DNA of 64,000 nt from Neokomagataea anthophila (GTDB lineage: Bacteria > Pseudomonadota > Alphaproteobacteria > Acetobacterales > Acetobacteraceae): contig NZ_JAGRQH010000001.1 of assembly GCF_018122595.1 (NCBI RefSeq), positions 248,001 through 312,000 of the forward strand. The letters run 5' to 3'. Shown here piece by piece: positions 25,412 through 34,031 of the stretch (position 1 is the stretch's first letter; every line of letters starts with the position of its first letter). A program made the position numbers and the translations under genes. The notes under the pieces were generated by a model. That model searched no databases and had not been told where the DNA came from. It saw only the letters and a list, made by a program, of their open reading frames with translations.

Positions 25412-27142
25412 ATGGCAGATTCAACGATCGTCGTAAACGGCACAACATACCAGTTTATCAGCAACTCATATTATGCTGGCTACAACATCACTTCAACGGG
25501 CCCCTTCTCAAACTACTACCTTGAAGGTGGTCAAGGGACGAGCCAAGGCGCCAAAGGCTCTGGTGCACTATTACGTATCGGTGGCACAAAAACGATCACG
25601 AACGTCATTATTAACCAAGCTGCCAGCGTAAACGTTGGCGGAACAGCCACCTTGGTGAACCCAACTGTTTATAGCGGCGCCTTCATTCAAGGCTTTGCTG
25701 GCGCACAAATTCAAGGTGGTGAAGTCAAAGATGGTGGTATTCTCTCCATCCAATCCGGCTCCACCGTATCCGGCGTTACTTTTGACAGCGGGTCAACGCT
25801 GACCCTCCACGTCAATAGCAAAAACTTCGTCACATCCACTATTACCGACCTCAACATCCAACAAGGCACCATCATTGACGTTATCGATGATGCTGGACAA
25901 CCTCTTGCCCTCAGCGCTGAAATCAAAACCGTTAACGGCCAAAAAGTCCTTTACATTGATACCAACAAGAACAGCAGCAGCGACCATCAGATCGTTATTA
26001 CCCTAGACAAAAACTCCACCTTCTCTGACCAATCTGATTTCCACACCTTCAACAAAGCAGATCCATTCTCACAACCATACGCCAGTTCTTACCAAGAACT
26101 CGTTGTCTGCTTCTTGGCAGGCGCAGAAATTGCAACGCCCAACGGCACATCACTGGTTGAAAACATCAAAATTGGCGACGAAGTCACCGTTTTTGATGCT
26201 GGCAAGCCAGTAACAGACACCGTCACCTGGGCGGGTGAAGCAACATGCACAATCCGTGCTGACTTGACCGATGATGAAGCTGGTTACCCAGTACGCATCC
26301 TGAAGGATGCCATCGCACAAGGCGTACCGTCTCAGGACCTGCTGGTCACAGCAGATCACTGCTTGTTCTTTGATGGTAAGTTCGTACCGGCACGTATGCT
26401 TGTAAACGGTCGCTCCGTCTTCTTTGACAAGAGCTTCACCTCTTACAGCTACTACCACATCGAAACCAAACAGCACTCCGTCATCATGGCCAACGGCGTT
26501 CTGACCGAAAGCTACCTCGACACCGGTAACCGTTCGGCATTCCGCCATCAAAACCTTGCCTTCATTGGTCACAAGGCAAAAAGCTGGGACGTTGATGCCG
26601 CCGCTCCACTGAGCACGGCCCCAGAAGTGGTTAAGCCTGTGTTCACGGCCATCGAAGAGCGCGCTATTGCGAACAACATTGCATCACAGACGCCAGCACC
26701 ACGCCTGACGCAAGATGCAAACATCACACTGGTTACGGATACAGGCCTGACACTCAGCAAACTCCGTGAAACCAATGGCCACATGATCTTCATGCTGCCG
26801 GGCGATGTTCAGTCTGTACGCATCATGTCCCGTGCATCTCGCCCATGTGATATCGTTGGCGCATTCTGGGATGACCGTCGTTCCATCGGTGTTGGTGTTG
26901 GCAATGTCTCCATCTTCGAGTGGAACCAGCGCACCCCCATCACCACGCATCACGATGTCGCTGAACTCGATGGCTGGAACAACCTTGAAACAGCTTCAGA
27001 CAAGCGCTGGACAACGGGCAACGCTCTCCTGCCGCTGAACCGTGAAATTTCCGAAGAGCAAGCACTGCTCAGCTTGGAAGTTCAAACCGTTGACTACATT
27101 CTTGCTGACAGCGTTCAAACTTCAGCACGCCTGAAAGCCTAA
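25412..27142 (+). CDS. AidA-like repeat / Hint-domain protein
   Basis: A 576-residue protein. Residues 1-130 contain short beta-helix-like repeats (GGTKTITNVIINQAASVNVGGTATLVNPTVYSGAFIQGFAGAQIQGGEV), as in AidA-type autotransporter stalks. A Hint-2 domain starts at CFLAGAEIATPNGTSLVENIKIGDEV (Cys at about residue 231), continues through LVTADHCLFFDGKFVPARMLVNG and ends near HSVIMANGVLTESYLDTG. A further domain of about 170 residues (residues 405-576) is unassigned. There is no classical signal peptide; type I or other non-Sec export is possible. Hint domains self-cleave in inteins and hedgehog proteins, and the Cys and TxxH elements are present here, so self-processing is possible. Such proteins are common in Acetobacteraceae, but their function is unknown. 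SD GGGAG is strong. Confidence 0.85.
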   Translation: MADSTIVVNGTTYQFISNSYYAGYNITSTGPFSNYYLEGGQGTSQGAKGSGALLRIGGTKTITNVIINQAASVNVGGTATLVNPTVYSGAFIQGFAGAQIQGGEVKDGGILSIQSGSTVSGVTFDSGSTLTLHVNSKNFVTSTITDLNIQQGTIIDVIDDAGQPLALSAEIKTVNGQKVLYIDTNKNSSSDHQIVITLDKNSTFSDQSDFHTFNKADPFSQPYASSYQELVVCFLAGAEIATPNGTSLVENIKIGDEVTVFDAGKPVTDTVTWAGEATCTIRADLTDDEAGYPVRILKDAIAQGVPSQDLLVTADHCLFFDGKFVPARMLVNGRSVFFDKSFTSYSYYHIETKQHSVIMANGVLTESYLDTGNRSAFRHQNLAFIGHKAKSWDVDAAAPLSTAPEVVKPVFTAIEERAIANNIASQTPAPRLTQDANITLVTDTGLTLSKLRETNGHMIFMLPGDVQSVRIMSRASRPCDIVGAFWDDRRSIGVGVGNVSIFEWNQRTPITTHHDVAELDGWNNLETASDKRWTTGNALLPLNREISEEQALLSLEVQTVDYILADSVQTSARLKA

Positions 27143-27156
27143 ACACCTCTCTTCTT

Positions 27157-27182
27157 CCGTGGGGAGCCACAACCACCCACGG
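27157..27182 (+). terminator. First hairpin after the Hint gene
   Basis: CCGTGGG and CCCACGG form a 7-bp stem 15 bases after the stop codon, with no T run. It may act together with the much stronger hairpin that follows. Confidence 0.45.
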
Positions 27183-27191
27183 GCGATAACA

Positions 27192-27236
27192 ATGACAAGG
27201 GCGCTCTACAGACACCATGTAGAGCGCCCTTGTCAT
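27192..27236 (+). terminator. Very strong hairpin (19-bp perfect stem) after the Hint gene
   Basis: ATGACAAGGGCGCTCTACA pairs perfectly with the arm at 27218-27236 around loop GACACCA. No T run follows, so it may stabilise the 3' end or assist Rho as much as terminate. Confidence 0.7.
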
Positions 27237-27377
27237 ATCTACCGCGCAGATGTGCCGCCCCCCTAGCGAGAGAAAACCTCTCTCAAACTCCCATTTCACC
27301 AGAATGTTTACCCCCATTATGCGGGATTCACTTGCAAAAGACGCCCCTCCTCCCCATAAATCATCCCATGAACAGAC

Positions 27378-27528
27378 GTTCTCAGGGCGGGGTGTAATTC
27401 CCCACCGGCGGTAATGTAGAGTTTCGACCTTACAAAGCCCGCGAGCGCCCCAACCTAACAAGGCTGGGGGTCAAGCAGATCCGGTGTAATTCCGGAGCCG
27501 ACGGTCATAGTCCGGATGAGAGAGAACG
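27378..27528 (+). ncRNA. FMN riboswitch (RFN element)
   Basis: All conserved blocks of the RFN aptamer are present: GTTCTCAGGGCGGGGTG, AATTCCCCACCGGCGGTAAT, the AGCCCGCGAGCGCC segment, TCAAGCAGATCCGGTG, AATTCCGGAGCCGACGGT, CATAGTCCGGATG and the closing GAGAGAAC, which pairs with the opening GTTCTC. It senses FMN and controls the rib operon that starts 132 bp downstream. The expression platform (27529-27660) contains CCCGGTT (27588-27594), complementary to AACCGGG (27638-27644) just before the ribD start. This suggests translational control rather than an intrinsic terminator, since no T run is seen. Confidence 0.96.
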
Positions 27529-27660
27529 CAGTAACGGCCCCGGTGGGCTGATGTTGTACGCACGTAGATTGTGCCCCAACATCACACCCCGGTTCTGTGC
27601 GGCGTGCGCCTTGGGAGCGTTCCTATTTGGAATGCCCAACCGGGATGTAAGTGACACGCC

Positions 27661-28719
27661 TTGACTGACTCGCGTAACATTTCTGCTCTGACGCTTTCAC
27701 CAGCCCATATCCGCACGGTGTTTCACGCGCTCATCACCCAAACGATGGACACACTTGGCGCAACCGCTCCTAACCCATCCGTCGGCTGCGCCTTGTTGGA
27801 CCAAAACGGCACCGTCCTCGCCAGTGGCACTCACCCAAAGGTCGGTGCTCCGCATGCCGAGATCATGGCCATCAACGAGGCTCATCAAAAAGGCGTCCTC
27901 GATCAGGTCCATACGGCGCTCGTCACACTTGAACCGTGTAACCATACCGGGCGCACACCGCCATGCAGTGAAGCGCTCCTCAACACATCCGTTAAAGACA
28001 TCTGGATTGGCGCGGCAGACCCCAACCCCAAAGCATCCGGCGGTGCCTCACGCCTGCGCGAAGCCCCCGGCAACCGCAACGTCACCTTCTTATCTGACCA
28101 TGCGGAACTGGCCGACCTCGCAGAAGACTGCGCCGCGCTCATCATACCGTTTCAACAACGCGTCCTGAATCAGCGCCCGTGGATCAGCGTCAAGCAAGCT
28201 TTGGATGAAGCTGGCTCTATGGTTCCCCCAAAAGGGCAAAAGACCTTCACATCCGCAGCATCACTCACCCTCGCACACCGTCTGCGCCGCGCAACGGATG
28301 CCATCATTACAGGCATCGGCACGGTCTTGACGGATGACCCCTCTTTCACCGTGCGGCACGTCCCCGACCATATAGGGCGAGGCCCACGCATTATCGTTGT
28401 CTGTGACCGTAGCGGCGGTCCCTTTGGCCGTATGCCTACTTTATGGCGTGCACGCATGGCCGAAGCAGGCTTTACCGTTCTCGTGAGTGACAACCTCGCC
28501 AATGTTCCTGCTCTTTTGGCGGAACATGGCGTCAATTGGGCCATGGTAGAAGGTGGCCCAGCCCTGTTGAAAGCCGTCTCAGAGCTCAATCTTTGGGATG
28601 ACTGGCTCACCATTCACAAAACCAATACGGCTGACCGTATCGACATAACAACGCAGCATGGCCCCCACGGCCTAAGCCCCCTGCGCCTGTTGAGGGAAAA
28701 AACATGTTCTCCGGAATAA
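27661..28719 (+). CDS. ribD: Bifunctional riboflavin biosynthesis deaminase/reductase RibD
   Basis: A 352-residue RibD read from a TTG at 27661. The N-terminal deaminase domain has APNPSVGCALLDQNG, the zinc ligands HAE (GAPHAEIMAINEA) and PCNHTGRTPPC. The C-terminal reductase domain starts near RPWISVKQALDEAGSM and includes DAIITGIGTVLTDDPSFTVR and VEGGPALLKAV. It performs the second and third steps from GTP. The N-terminus is atypical: the start is TTG, and a GTG at 27718 or an ATG at 27745 would also precede the core. First gene of the FMN-riboswitch operon; its end overlaps ribE by 16 bases. Confidence 0.93.
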   Translation: MTDSRNISALTLSPAHIRTVFHALITQTMDTLGATAPNPSVGCALLDQNGTVLASGTHPKVGAPHAEIMAINEAHQKGVLDQVHTALVTLEPCNHTGRTPPCSEALLNTSVKDIWIGAADPNPKASGGASRLREAPGNRNVTFLSDHAELADLAEDCAALIIPFQQRVLNQRPWISVKQALDEAGSMVPPKGQKTFTSAASLTLAHRLRRATDAIITGIGTVLTDDPSFTVRHVPDHIGRGPRIIVVCDRSGGPFGRMPTLWRARMAEAGFTVLVSDNLANVPALLAEHGVNWAMVEGGPALLKAVSELNLWDDWLTIHKTNTADRIDITTQHGPHGLSPLRLLREKTCSPE

Positions 28720-29345
28720 TCGAACGTCTGGGCACTGTCCGTGCCGTCTCCCTCCGTGATTCCGCCATGGACCTCACTGTGGAAACCCACATCACAGACC
28801 TCGAATTAGGGGAAAGCATTGCCGTCAACGGCGTCTGTTTGACCGTTCAATCCTTCGATCATGCGGGTATTGCCTCCTTCCACCTCAGCGGTGAGACCCT
28901 CTCCCGTACCCCTCTTGGCGCACTCACCGTCGGCGCACGGGTCAATCTGGAACGTGCCGTCGCGGCCAGCACCCGCCTCTCTGGTCATATCGTGCAAGGC
29001 CATGTGGATGGCGTCGCCACACTCACAAGCCATTCACACGCCGGAGATTCTCACGTTCTGCGCGTCTTCGTGCCCCAAGATCTGCGCCGTTATGTCGTGG
29101 AAAAAGGTTCTATCACCTTTGATGGCATCAGCCTCACCGTTAACGCCCTATATGATGGCATCACCCATAACGAGCAAAGCGGCTTTGAAATCGGCCTCAC
29201 CATCATCCCGCACACATGGGAACATACGAACCTCTCAAGCCTCTCCCCCAATGCGAAGATGAATGTTGAGGTCGATGTGCTGGCTAAATACGTTGAAAAC
29301 CTCGTGCGCTTTTCCCCACATTCCGCCGGAGGAACACAGCCATGA
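28704..29345 (+). CDS. ribE: Riboflavin synthase alpha subunit
   Basis: A 213-residue protein starting MFSGIIERLGTVRAV, the hallmark of riboflavin synthase. Two lumazine-binding repeats are visible: GESIAVNGVCLTVQSFD...FHLSGETLSRTPLG...VNLERAV, and the second with SGHIVQGHVDGVATL...GSITFDGISLTVNAL...VEVDVLAKYVE. It dismutates two 6,7-dimethyl-8-ribityllumazine molecules into riboflavin. It overlaps ribD upstream and ribBA downstream (ATGA). Confidence 0.96.
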   Translation: MFSGIIERLGTVRAVSLRDSAMDLTVETHITDLELGESIAVNGVCLTVQSFDHAGIASFHLSGETLSRTPLGALTVGARVNLERAVAASTRLSGHIVQGHVDGVATLTSHSHAGDSHVLRVFVPQDLRRYVVEKGSITFDGISLTVNALYDGITHNEQSGFEIGLTIIPHTWEHTNLSSLSPNAKMNVEVDVLAKYVENLVRFSPHSAGGTQP

Positions 29346-30595
29346 CCCCACAACTCAAAGCCGCCATTGAAGCCTATCGCCGTGGCGGTATGGTCGTCAT
29401 GGTGGATGATGAAAACCGAGAAAATGAGGGGGACCTTGTCATGGCCGCCCAGTTCGCCACACCAGAAGCCATTAACTTCATGGCCAAGGAAGCACGCGGC
29501 CTCATCTGCCTCCCACTGGAAACAGAGCACGCAGACCGCCTGAACCTGCCCCCTATGGTTGAGAAGAACCGTGACCCACGCGGCACGGCCTTCACCGTCT
29601 CCATCGAAGCAGCTACCGGCGTCACCACAGGCATTTCTGCCGCTGACCGGGCCCGAACCATTGTGGTTGCCGCGCATCCAGATGCCGTGGCAGAAGACCT
29701 CATCTCCCCCGGTCATATCTTCCCCTTACGCGCCCACCCCCAAGGGGTCATCGCACGGAATGGCCATACCGAAGGCTCTATCGACCTCGCGCGCTTAGCG
29801 GGACTGCACCCTGCTGGCGTGATCTGCGAAATCATGGCCGATGACGGCAGCATGATGCGCCTGCCAGAACTCCGCCGCTACGCCGCAAAACACGGCCTGC
29901 CCCTCATCAGCATTGCCGAACTGCAAGACTGGTGCCGGGCACATGGGCGCGATGCCGTCTCTGACGCAACGCCCATCACAACCCCCATTGCGCCCCCCGC
30001 AGAAGCCATCGCATCCTCAGCGCTGCCCAGCCTCTTTGGTGGACATGATCTGCGCATTCATGCCTTCCGCGCCGTGGATGGCGTTGAGCATGTTGCCCTC
30101 GTCAAAGGGGACCCTACCCAAGGCACACCGCTCATCCGCTTGCACTCCGAATGCGTGACCGGCGATGCCCTCGGCTCCTTACGCTGCGACTGTGGCGCAC
30201 AACTCCGCGAAGCACTTGAGCGTATTTCCGCCTCAGAATCCGGCGTATTGCTCTATTTGCGCGGCCATGAAGGGCGCGGCATTGGCTTGGCGAATAAAAT
30301 CCGCGCTTATGCTTTGCAAGACCAGGGCATGGACACGGTGGACGCGAACGAAGCTCTCGGCTTGCCTGCTGATGCTCGTGAGTGGGACGCCGCCGCCGAT
30401 ATTTTACGGCATCTCGGTGTGGAGAAACTCCGCCTCCTGACCAATAACCCGGATAAAGAATCCAACCTTATGCGCTTCGGCTTCAACGTCGTCGCACGGG
30501 AACGGCTCGAAATCGCGTCAAACCCGTTTAACCGCGCCTATCTCTCCACCAAACGCACCCGTATGGGGCATTTTCTTCAGGAACAAACATCATGA
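29342..30595 (+). CDS. ribBA: Bifunctional 3,4-dihydroxy-2-butanone-4-phosphate synthase / GTP cyclohydrolase II
   Basis: A 417-residue fusion. Residues 1-205 are the DHBP synthase domain: MVVMVDDENRENEGDLVMAAQ, RDPRGTAFTVSIEAATGVTTGISAADRA and the Glu-containing RNGHTEGSIDLARLAG. Residues about 230-410 are GTP cyclohydrolase II: LIRLHSECVTGDALGSLRCDCGAQL with its zinc cysteines, LLYLRGHEGRGIGL and LLTNNPDK. It supplies both precursor branches of riboflavin synthesis. The cyclohydrolase half keeps the Cys ligands; whether both halves are active is not shown by sequence. Coupled by ATGA overlaps to ribE and ribH. Confidence 0.95.
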   Translation: MTPQLKAAIEAYRRGGMVVMVDDENRENEGDLVMAAQFATPEAINFMAKEARGLICLPLETEHADRLNLPPMVEKNRDPRGTAFTVSIEAATGVTTGISAADRARTIVVAAHPDAVAEDLISPGHIFPLRAHPQGVIARNGHTEGSIDLARLAGLHPAGVICEIMADDGSMMRLPELRRYAAKHGLPLISIAELQDWCRAHGRDAVSDATPITTPIAPPAEAIASSALPSLFGGHDLRIHAFRAVDGVEHVALVKGDPTQGTPLIRLHSECVTGDALGSLRCDCGAQLREALERISASESGVLLYLRGHEGRGIGLANKIRAYALQDQGMDTVDANEALGLPADAREWDAAADILRHLGVEKLRLLTNNPDKESNLMRFGFNVVARERLEIASNPFNRAYLSTKRTRMGHFLQEQTS

Positions 30596-31071
30596 GCAAG
30601 TCCATCCCCGTTGCCCCAGACCTGAAGCTCACACCGGCACCACGTCTCGCTCTGGTCGTTAGCCGTTTCAACACCGATATTACCGGTGGCCTGAAAAATG
30701 GTGCACTCGAATGGCTTGGTGAACGCGACATCACCGATGTCGATGTCTATGACGCACCCGGCGCCTTCGAACTCCCCCTTCTAGCACAGCGCCTTGCGAA
30801 ATCCGGCCGCTATGAAGGCGTCATCTGCCTCGGCTGCGTGATTAAGGGCGATACCGCACATTTCGAGTTTATTTCCCTCGGCGCAACCATGGGCATCATG
30901 CAGGCTCAATTGAATACTGAGACACCCATCGCCTTCGGTATCCTCACCACTTATACCGAAGAACAGGCAATCGCCCGCTCACGCAAAGACGCTGAGAATA
31001 AAGGCCGTGAAGCCGCGGCAGCCTGCGTCGAAAGCGTAGCCTTCCTGCGCAATATCCCTGCATCCGCCTAA
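30592..31071 (+). CDS. ribH: 6,7-dimethyl-8-ribityllumazine synthase
   Basis: A 159-residue lumazine synthase: RLALVVSRFNTDITGGLKNGAL, DAPGAFELPLLAQRL, GVICLGCVIKGDTAHFEFIS with the catalytic His, and FGILTTYTEEQAIARS near the C-terminus. It joins the RibA-derived pyrimidine with the RibB-derived butanone phosphate. Last gene of the riboswitch-controlled operon; no nusB follows, unlike in many alphaproteobacterial operons. Confidence 0.96.
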   Translation: MSKSIPVAPDLKLTPAPRLALVVSRFNTDITGGLKNGALEWLGERDITDVDVYDAPGAFELPLLAQRLAKSGRYEGVICLGCVIKGDTAHFEFISLGATMGIMQAQLNTETPIAFGILTTYTEEQAIARSRKDAENKGREAAAACVESVAFLRNIPASA

Positions 31072-31080
31072 AAACAAAAA

Positions 31081-31105
31081 TGGCAGGCTCATTCTAAGCC
31101 TGCCA
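31081..31105 (-). terminator. Hairpin between ribH and the convergent tautomerase operon
   Basis: TGGCAGGCT and AGCCTGCCA form a 9-bp stem with a seven-base loop. The A-rich flank on its left gives a T run for the minus strand only, so it is a canonical terminator for the tautomerase operon and a plain hairpin for the rib operon. Confidence 0.75.
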
Positions 31106-31111
31106 CTCGTA

Positions 31112-31339
31112 TCACATAGAATAACCGGGCTTTTTATATAACATGGCCTGCTTCGCGTCGATCTCCGGGCCATACACTTGATCCCGCCAATCATCCGACG
31201 AGACTTCCTCAATCCCAACCGAAACAGACCCTTCACTACTGCCCAAAATACGCACTACATCCTGAGACAACGCATCAGCCAATTCCTGCTTTTGCTGCTC
31301 TGATTTCCCCGGCCATAACTTTACAACAATATGCGGCAT
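31112..31339 (-). CDS. Tautomerase (4-oxalocrotonate tautomerase superfamily)
   Basis: A 75-residue protein with the catalytic N-terminal Pro after Met (MPHIVVKLWPGKSEQQKQELADAL) and the beta-alpha-beta pattern of the family, ending SSDDWRDQVYGPEI, as in PptA-like members. Substrate unknown. It is the last gene of a cupin-SDR-tautomerase operon on the minus strand. Confidence 0.88.
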   Translation of the reverse strand: MPHIVVKLWPGKSEQQKQELADALSQDVVRILGSSEGSVSVGIEEVSSDDWRDQVYGPEIDAKQAMLYKKPGYSM

Positions 31340-31354
31340 ACAGGCTCCTCGCTA

Positions 31355-32098
31355 TCACCAAGGCTGAGACGCAGGCCCAACCGTAAATTCATTAATCGTT
31401 GTATCTTCTGGCGTATCAATCGCAACCGAGACAACGCGCGCAATGCGATCCGGCGTAATGGCATATTGCTTATACAAACCCTGCATAGCCTCCGCCGCCT
31501 TCTCATGCGTAATACCGCCTAGAAGCTCGGTGCTAATTGCGGCCGGATAGATCGTGGACGTACGAATATTTGTCCCTTCTGCTGCGGATTCCATCCGCAA
31601 CACTTCCATAAAATTACGAACAAACCATTTCGTACCGCCATAAATGGCAGCACCCGGATACGCTTTCAGCCCTGCGACAGAAGACGTCGCGATAATCTGA
31701 CCCGATTTCTGCTCAGCAAAAACAGGCATGACTGCCGCCACACCATTCAGAACGCCTTTGATATTCACATCCACGGCGTTATTCCATTCCTCCACCTTCA
31801 AAGCAGAGACAGGCGCCGTCGGCATCACACCGGCATTCAAAAAGATCACGTCCACCCGGCCAAAAGTCTTTTTCGCCAGTTCCACAATTGCCGCATTATC
31901 TGCCGGATTAACCACATCTAACCCGGTATACACGACCTCACCACCGCCTTGCCAAATCTGCTCTGCAATCTTCTCTAAGCGCTCTTCTCTACGTGCGCCA
32001 AGCACAACCTTTGCACCTTGCTGTGCCAGCAAAAGTGCCGTCGCTTCGCCAATACCAGAAGACGCACCGGTAATAATGACTACTTTATCTTTAATCAT
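31355..32098 (-). CDS. Short-chain dehydrogenase/reductase
   Basis: A 247-residue classical SDR: the cofactor motif TGASSGIGEAT, ARREERLE suggesting NADP preference, NAGVMPTAP, the catalytic Ser in IATSSVAGLKAYPGAAIYGGTKW with Tyr and Lys (YGGTK), and the C-terminal NEFTVGPASQPW. Substrate unknown; close relatives are annotated as oxidoreductases of small ketones or serine-type alcohols. It sits between the cupin and tautomerase genes (15 and 24 bases apart), so the three probably form one small catabolic or detoxification unit. Confidence 0.9.
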   Translation of the reverse strand: MIKDKVVIITGASSGIGEATALLLAQQGAKVVLGARREERLEKIAEQIWQGGGEVVYTGLDVVNPADNAAIVELAKKTFGRVDVIFLNAGVMPTAPVSALKVEEWNNAVDVNIKGVLNGVAAVMPVFAEQKSGQIIATSSVAGLKAYPGAAIYGGTKWFVRNFMEVLRMESAAEGTNIRTSTIYPAAISTELLGGITHEKAAEAMQGLYKQYAITPDRIARVVSVAIDTPEDTTINEFTVGPASQPW

Positions 32099-32122
32099 AA
32101 TACTGCCCCACTCGCCTTAACA

Positions 32123-32518
32123 TTAACCTGCATATTGTTGGTCTGAGACATGCTCTAACCAATCCACCACCTTGCCATTCTCCACTTCCTGAATCGCAAG
32201 ATGCGTCATCGCTGTTTCCCGTGCCGCGCCGTGCCAATGCTTCTCTCCCGGCGCGAACCACACCACGTCTCCCGGGCGTATCTCCTCAATGGGACCGCCC
32301 CAGCGCTGCACGCGCCCAACACCTGACGTCACAACCAGTGTTTGCCCCAGTGGATGCGTATGCCACGCCGTCCGTGCCCCAGGCTCAAATGTCACATTAG
32401 CGCCTTGAACACGCTCTGGCGCAGCTGGATTGAATAAAAAATCAACACGCACGGTGCCGGTAAACCACTCTGCCGGCCCACGCATGGAAGGCTTATGTCC
32501 TGCTCTAAAAATATCCAT
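32123..32518 (-). CDS. Cupin-domain protein (quercetinase/mandelonitrile-lyase-like)
   Basis: The ATG at 32518 gives 131 residues. Cupin motif 1 is [23 protein letters not shown] with metal-binding histidines, and motif 2 is [23 protein letters not shown]. Such small cupins next to SDR and LysR genes are often named (R)-mandelonitrile lyase-like or carboxymuconolactone-associated cupins; the reaction here is unknown. First gene of the operon, 123 bp from the divergent LysR gene. Confidence 0.85.
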   Translation of the reverse strand: MDIFRAGHKPSMRGPAEWFTGTVRVDFLFNPAAPERVQGANVTFEPGARTAWHTHPLGQTLVVTSGVGRVQRWGGPIEEIRPGDVVWFAPGEKHWHGAARETAMTHLAIQEVENGKVVDWLEHVSDQQYAG

Positions 32519-32641
32519 GAGATTATTCCTGCTATGGTACTTCAGCAATACGCTGAGTCGTGTCCTAGCAAGACTGTAAACACGCCATAGGCAAAAGATT
32601 AGCGCTTATAAAATACATGAATTTGTGAAATATATTCATCA

Positions 32642-33547
32642 ATGGCACGCACCCCCCTTCATGACATCACAGCGTTTCTCATGGTGGCCCGCAAGCGCAG
32701 TTTCACCAAAGCTGCGGCAGAGCTCGGTGTCACACCATCGGCACTGAGCCATACGATCCGGGCACTAGAAGAACGCCTCCAACTCCGCCTGTTATCCCGC
32801 ACTACGCGCGCTGTTGCCCCGACCGAAGCAGGTGAGCAACTCCAGCGCCGCCTTGCCCCCCTATTCGAACAGGTAAACACAGAGATAGAAGCCATTACAT
32901 CCCTCAGCAAAACACCTTCTGGCTCTATTCGCATCACCTGTATCGATGCTGTCATTGAAACTGTTTTTCGTCCCAAACTCCGCGAATTTTTAAAAAAATA
33001 CCCTGAAATCAACGTCGAATTCAGCATGGATTATGCACTGGTTGATATCGTCGCTGAACGTTTTGACGCTGGGGTACGTATTGGCGCGTCCTTAGAAAAA
33101 GATATGATCGCCACATGCATCAGCCCCAAATGGCGCTTCTGCGTCATTGGTAGCCCTGCCTATTTTAAACAATACGGTATTCCACCCACCCCACATGACC
33201 TCAGTGACCATAAATGCATCAATATGCATATGAAAACTGCAGGCGGACATTTCCGATGGGAGTTTCAAACACCCCAAGGGCGGGATTTTTCTTTAAAAGT
33301 GAACGGACAAGCCACCTTCAATACAACATTTTTGGTCTTATCAGGCGCTCTTGACGATCTGGGCCTTGGATATGTTCCTCGCACCATTGCTGAGCCCTAT
33401 TTAAAAAGCGGTCAACTTGTGGAAGTACTGGCCGAATGGTGCCCTGAATATGATGGGTACTATCTCTACTACCCTAGCCGCAAGCAGCACTCCCCCGCGT
33501 TCGCTGCCTTTCTTCAAGCCATGCGTTGGACGGACGAAAGCGCCTAA
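32642..33547 (+). CDS. LysR family transcriptional regulator
   Basis: A 301-residue LTTR. The N-terminal winged helix-turn-helix is RKRSFTKAAAELGVTPSALSHTIRALEERLQLRLLSRTTRAVAPTEAG. The effector domain begins near GSIRITCIDAVIETVF and contains FDAGVRIGASLEKDMIA. It is divergent from the cupin-SDR-tautomerase operon with 123 bp between the starts, the usual arrangement for a regulator of its neighbour. Effector unknown. Confidence 0.92.
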   Translation: MARTPLHDITAFLMVARKRSFTKAAAELGVTPSALSHTIRALEERLQLRLLSRTTRAVAPTEAGEQLQRRLAPLFEQVNTEIEAITSLSKTPSGSIRITCIDAVIETVFRPKLREFLKKYPEINVEFSMDYALVDIVAERFDAGVRIGASLEKDMIATCISPKWRFCVIGSPAYFKQYGIPPTPHDLSDHKCINMHMKTAGGHFRWEFQTPQGRDFSLKVNGQATFNTTFLVLSGALDDLGLGYVPRTIAEPYLKSGQLVEVLAEWCPEYDGYYLYYPSRKQHSPAFAAFLQAMRWTDESA

Positions 33548-33641
33548 CGGCGCACACACCGCACCATCTCTAAGAGATAACAAATATCTCGCCAACGCGT
33601 GATACAAGAGCCGAAAACGCCCCTATATCACGCCATCATGA

Positions 33642-34016
33642 TTACTCGTTTGATGGAATCGTCTCAGTCGGCAGAGGCTGCACTCGAATAACACGGCCAT
33701 TCTGATCGTAATACATCACCGCATCACCACGACGCTCAGCCCAACCATCCGGCTTTCCATCCTTCGTGCGAAACAAAAGACGGAAAGCATCTGGCTGCTC
33801 AATCACCTTATCCCCCGGTGGGCGATACGTGAAACGGCTGAAATCAGCATGGTTCTTCGGTAATGATGAACTCCGATACACGTCATGCATGCTCGGCTTA
33901 CTCGGCCCGTCATCATCAGCACTTTGCGCATGAGCCACACCACACGCCGCAACAGCACAAAAGCCAGTAACAGCAACTAAAGGAAGAAAAGTGACTCTAC
34001 GCAAAGGGTTCTCCAA
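33642..34016 (-). CDS. Small exported protein at the end of the RND efflux operon
   Basis: A 124-residue protein with a signal peptide (MENPLRRVTFLPLVAVTGFCAVAACGVAHAQ). The mature part is charged and hydrophilic (DDDGPSKPSMHDVYRSSSLPKN, FTYRPPGDKV, RTKDGKPDGWAERRGDAVMYYDQNGRVIRVQPL). I do not recognise a family. It starts 15 bases after the outer-membrane-factor gene and is probably co-transcribed; an accessory role in efflux is suggested only by this position. Confidence 0.75.
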   Translation of the reverse strand: MENPLRRVTFLPLVAVTGFCAVAACGVAHAQSADDDGPSKPSMHDVYRSSSLPKNHADFSRFTYRPPGDKVIEQPDAFRLLFRTKDGKPDGWAERRGDAVMYYDQNGRVIRVQPLPTETIPSNE

Positions 34017-34031
34017 TCATCAGATGCAGGC

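Noticed and set aside
25412-27142. Intein within a host protein
   Set aside because: The Hint region is of the Hint-2 type found in secreted proteins, with no recognisable C-extein junction (HN followed by Cys/Ser/Thr) or interrupted host domain.
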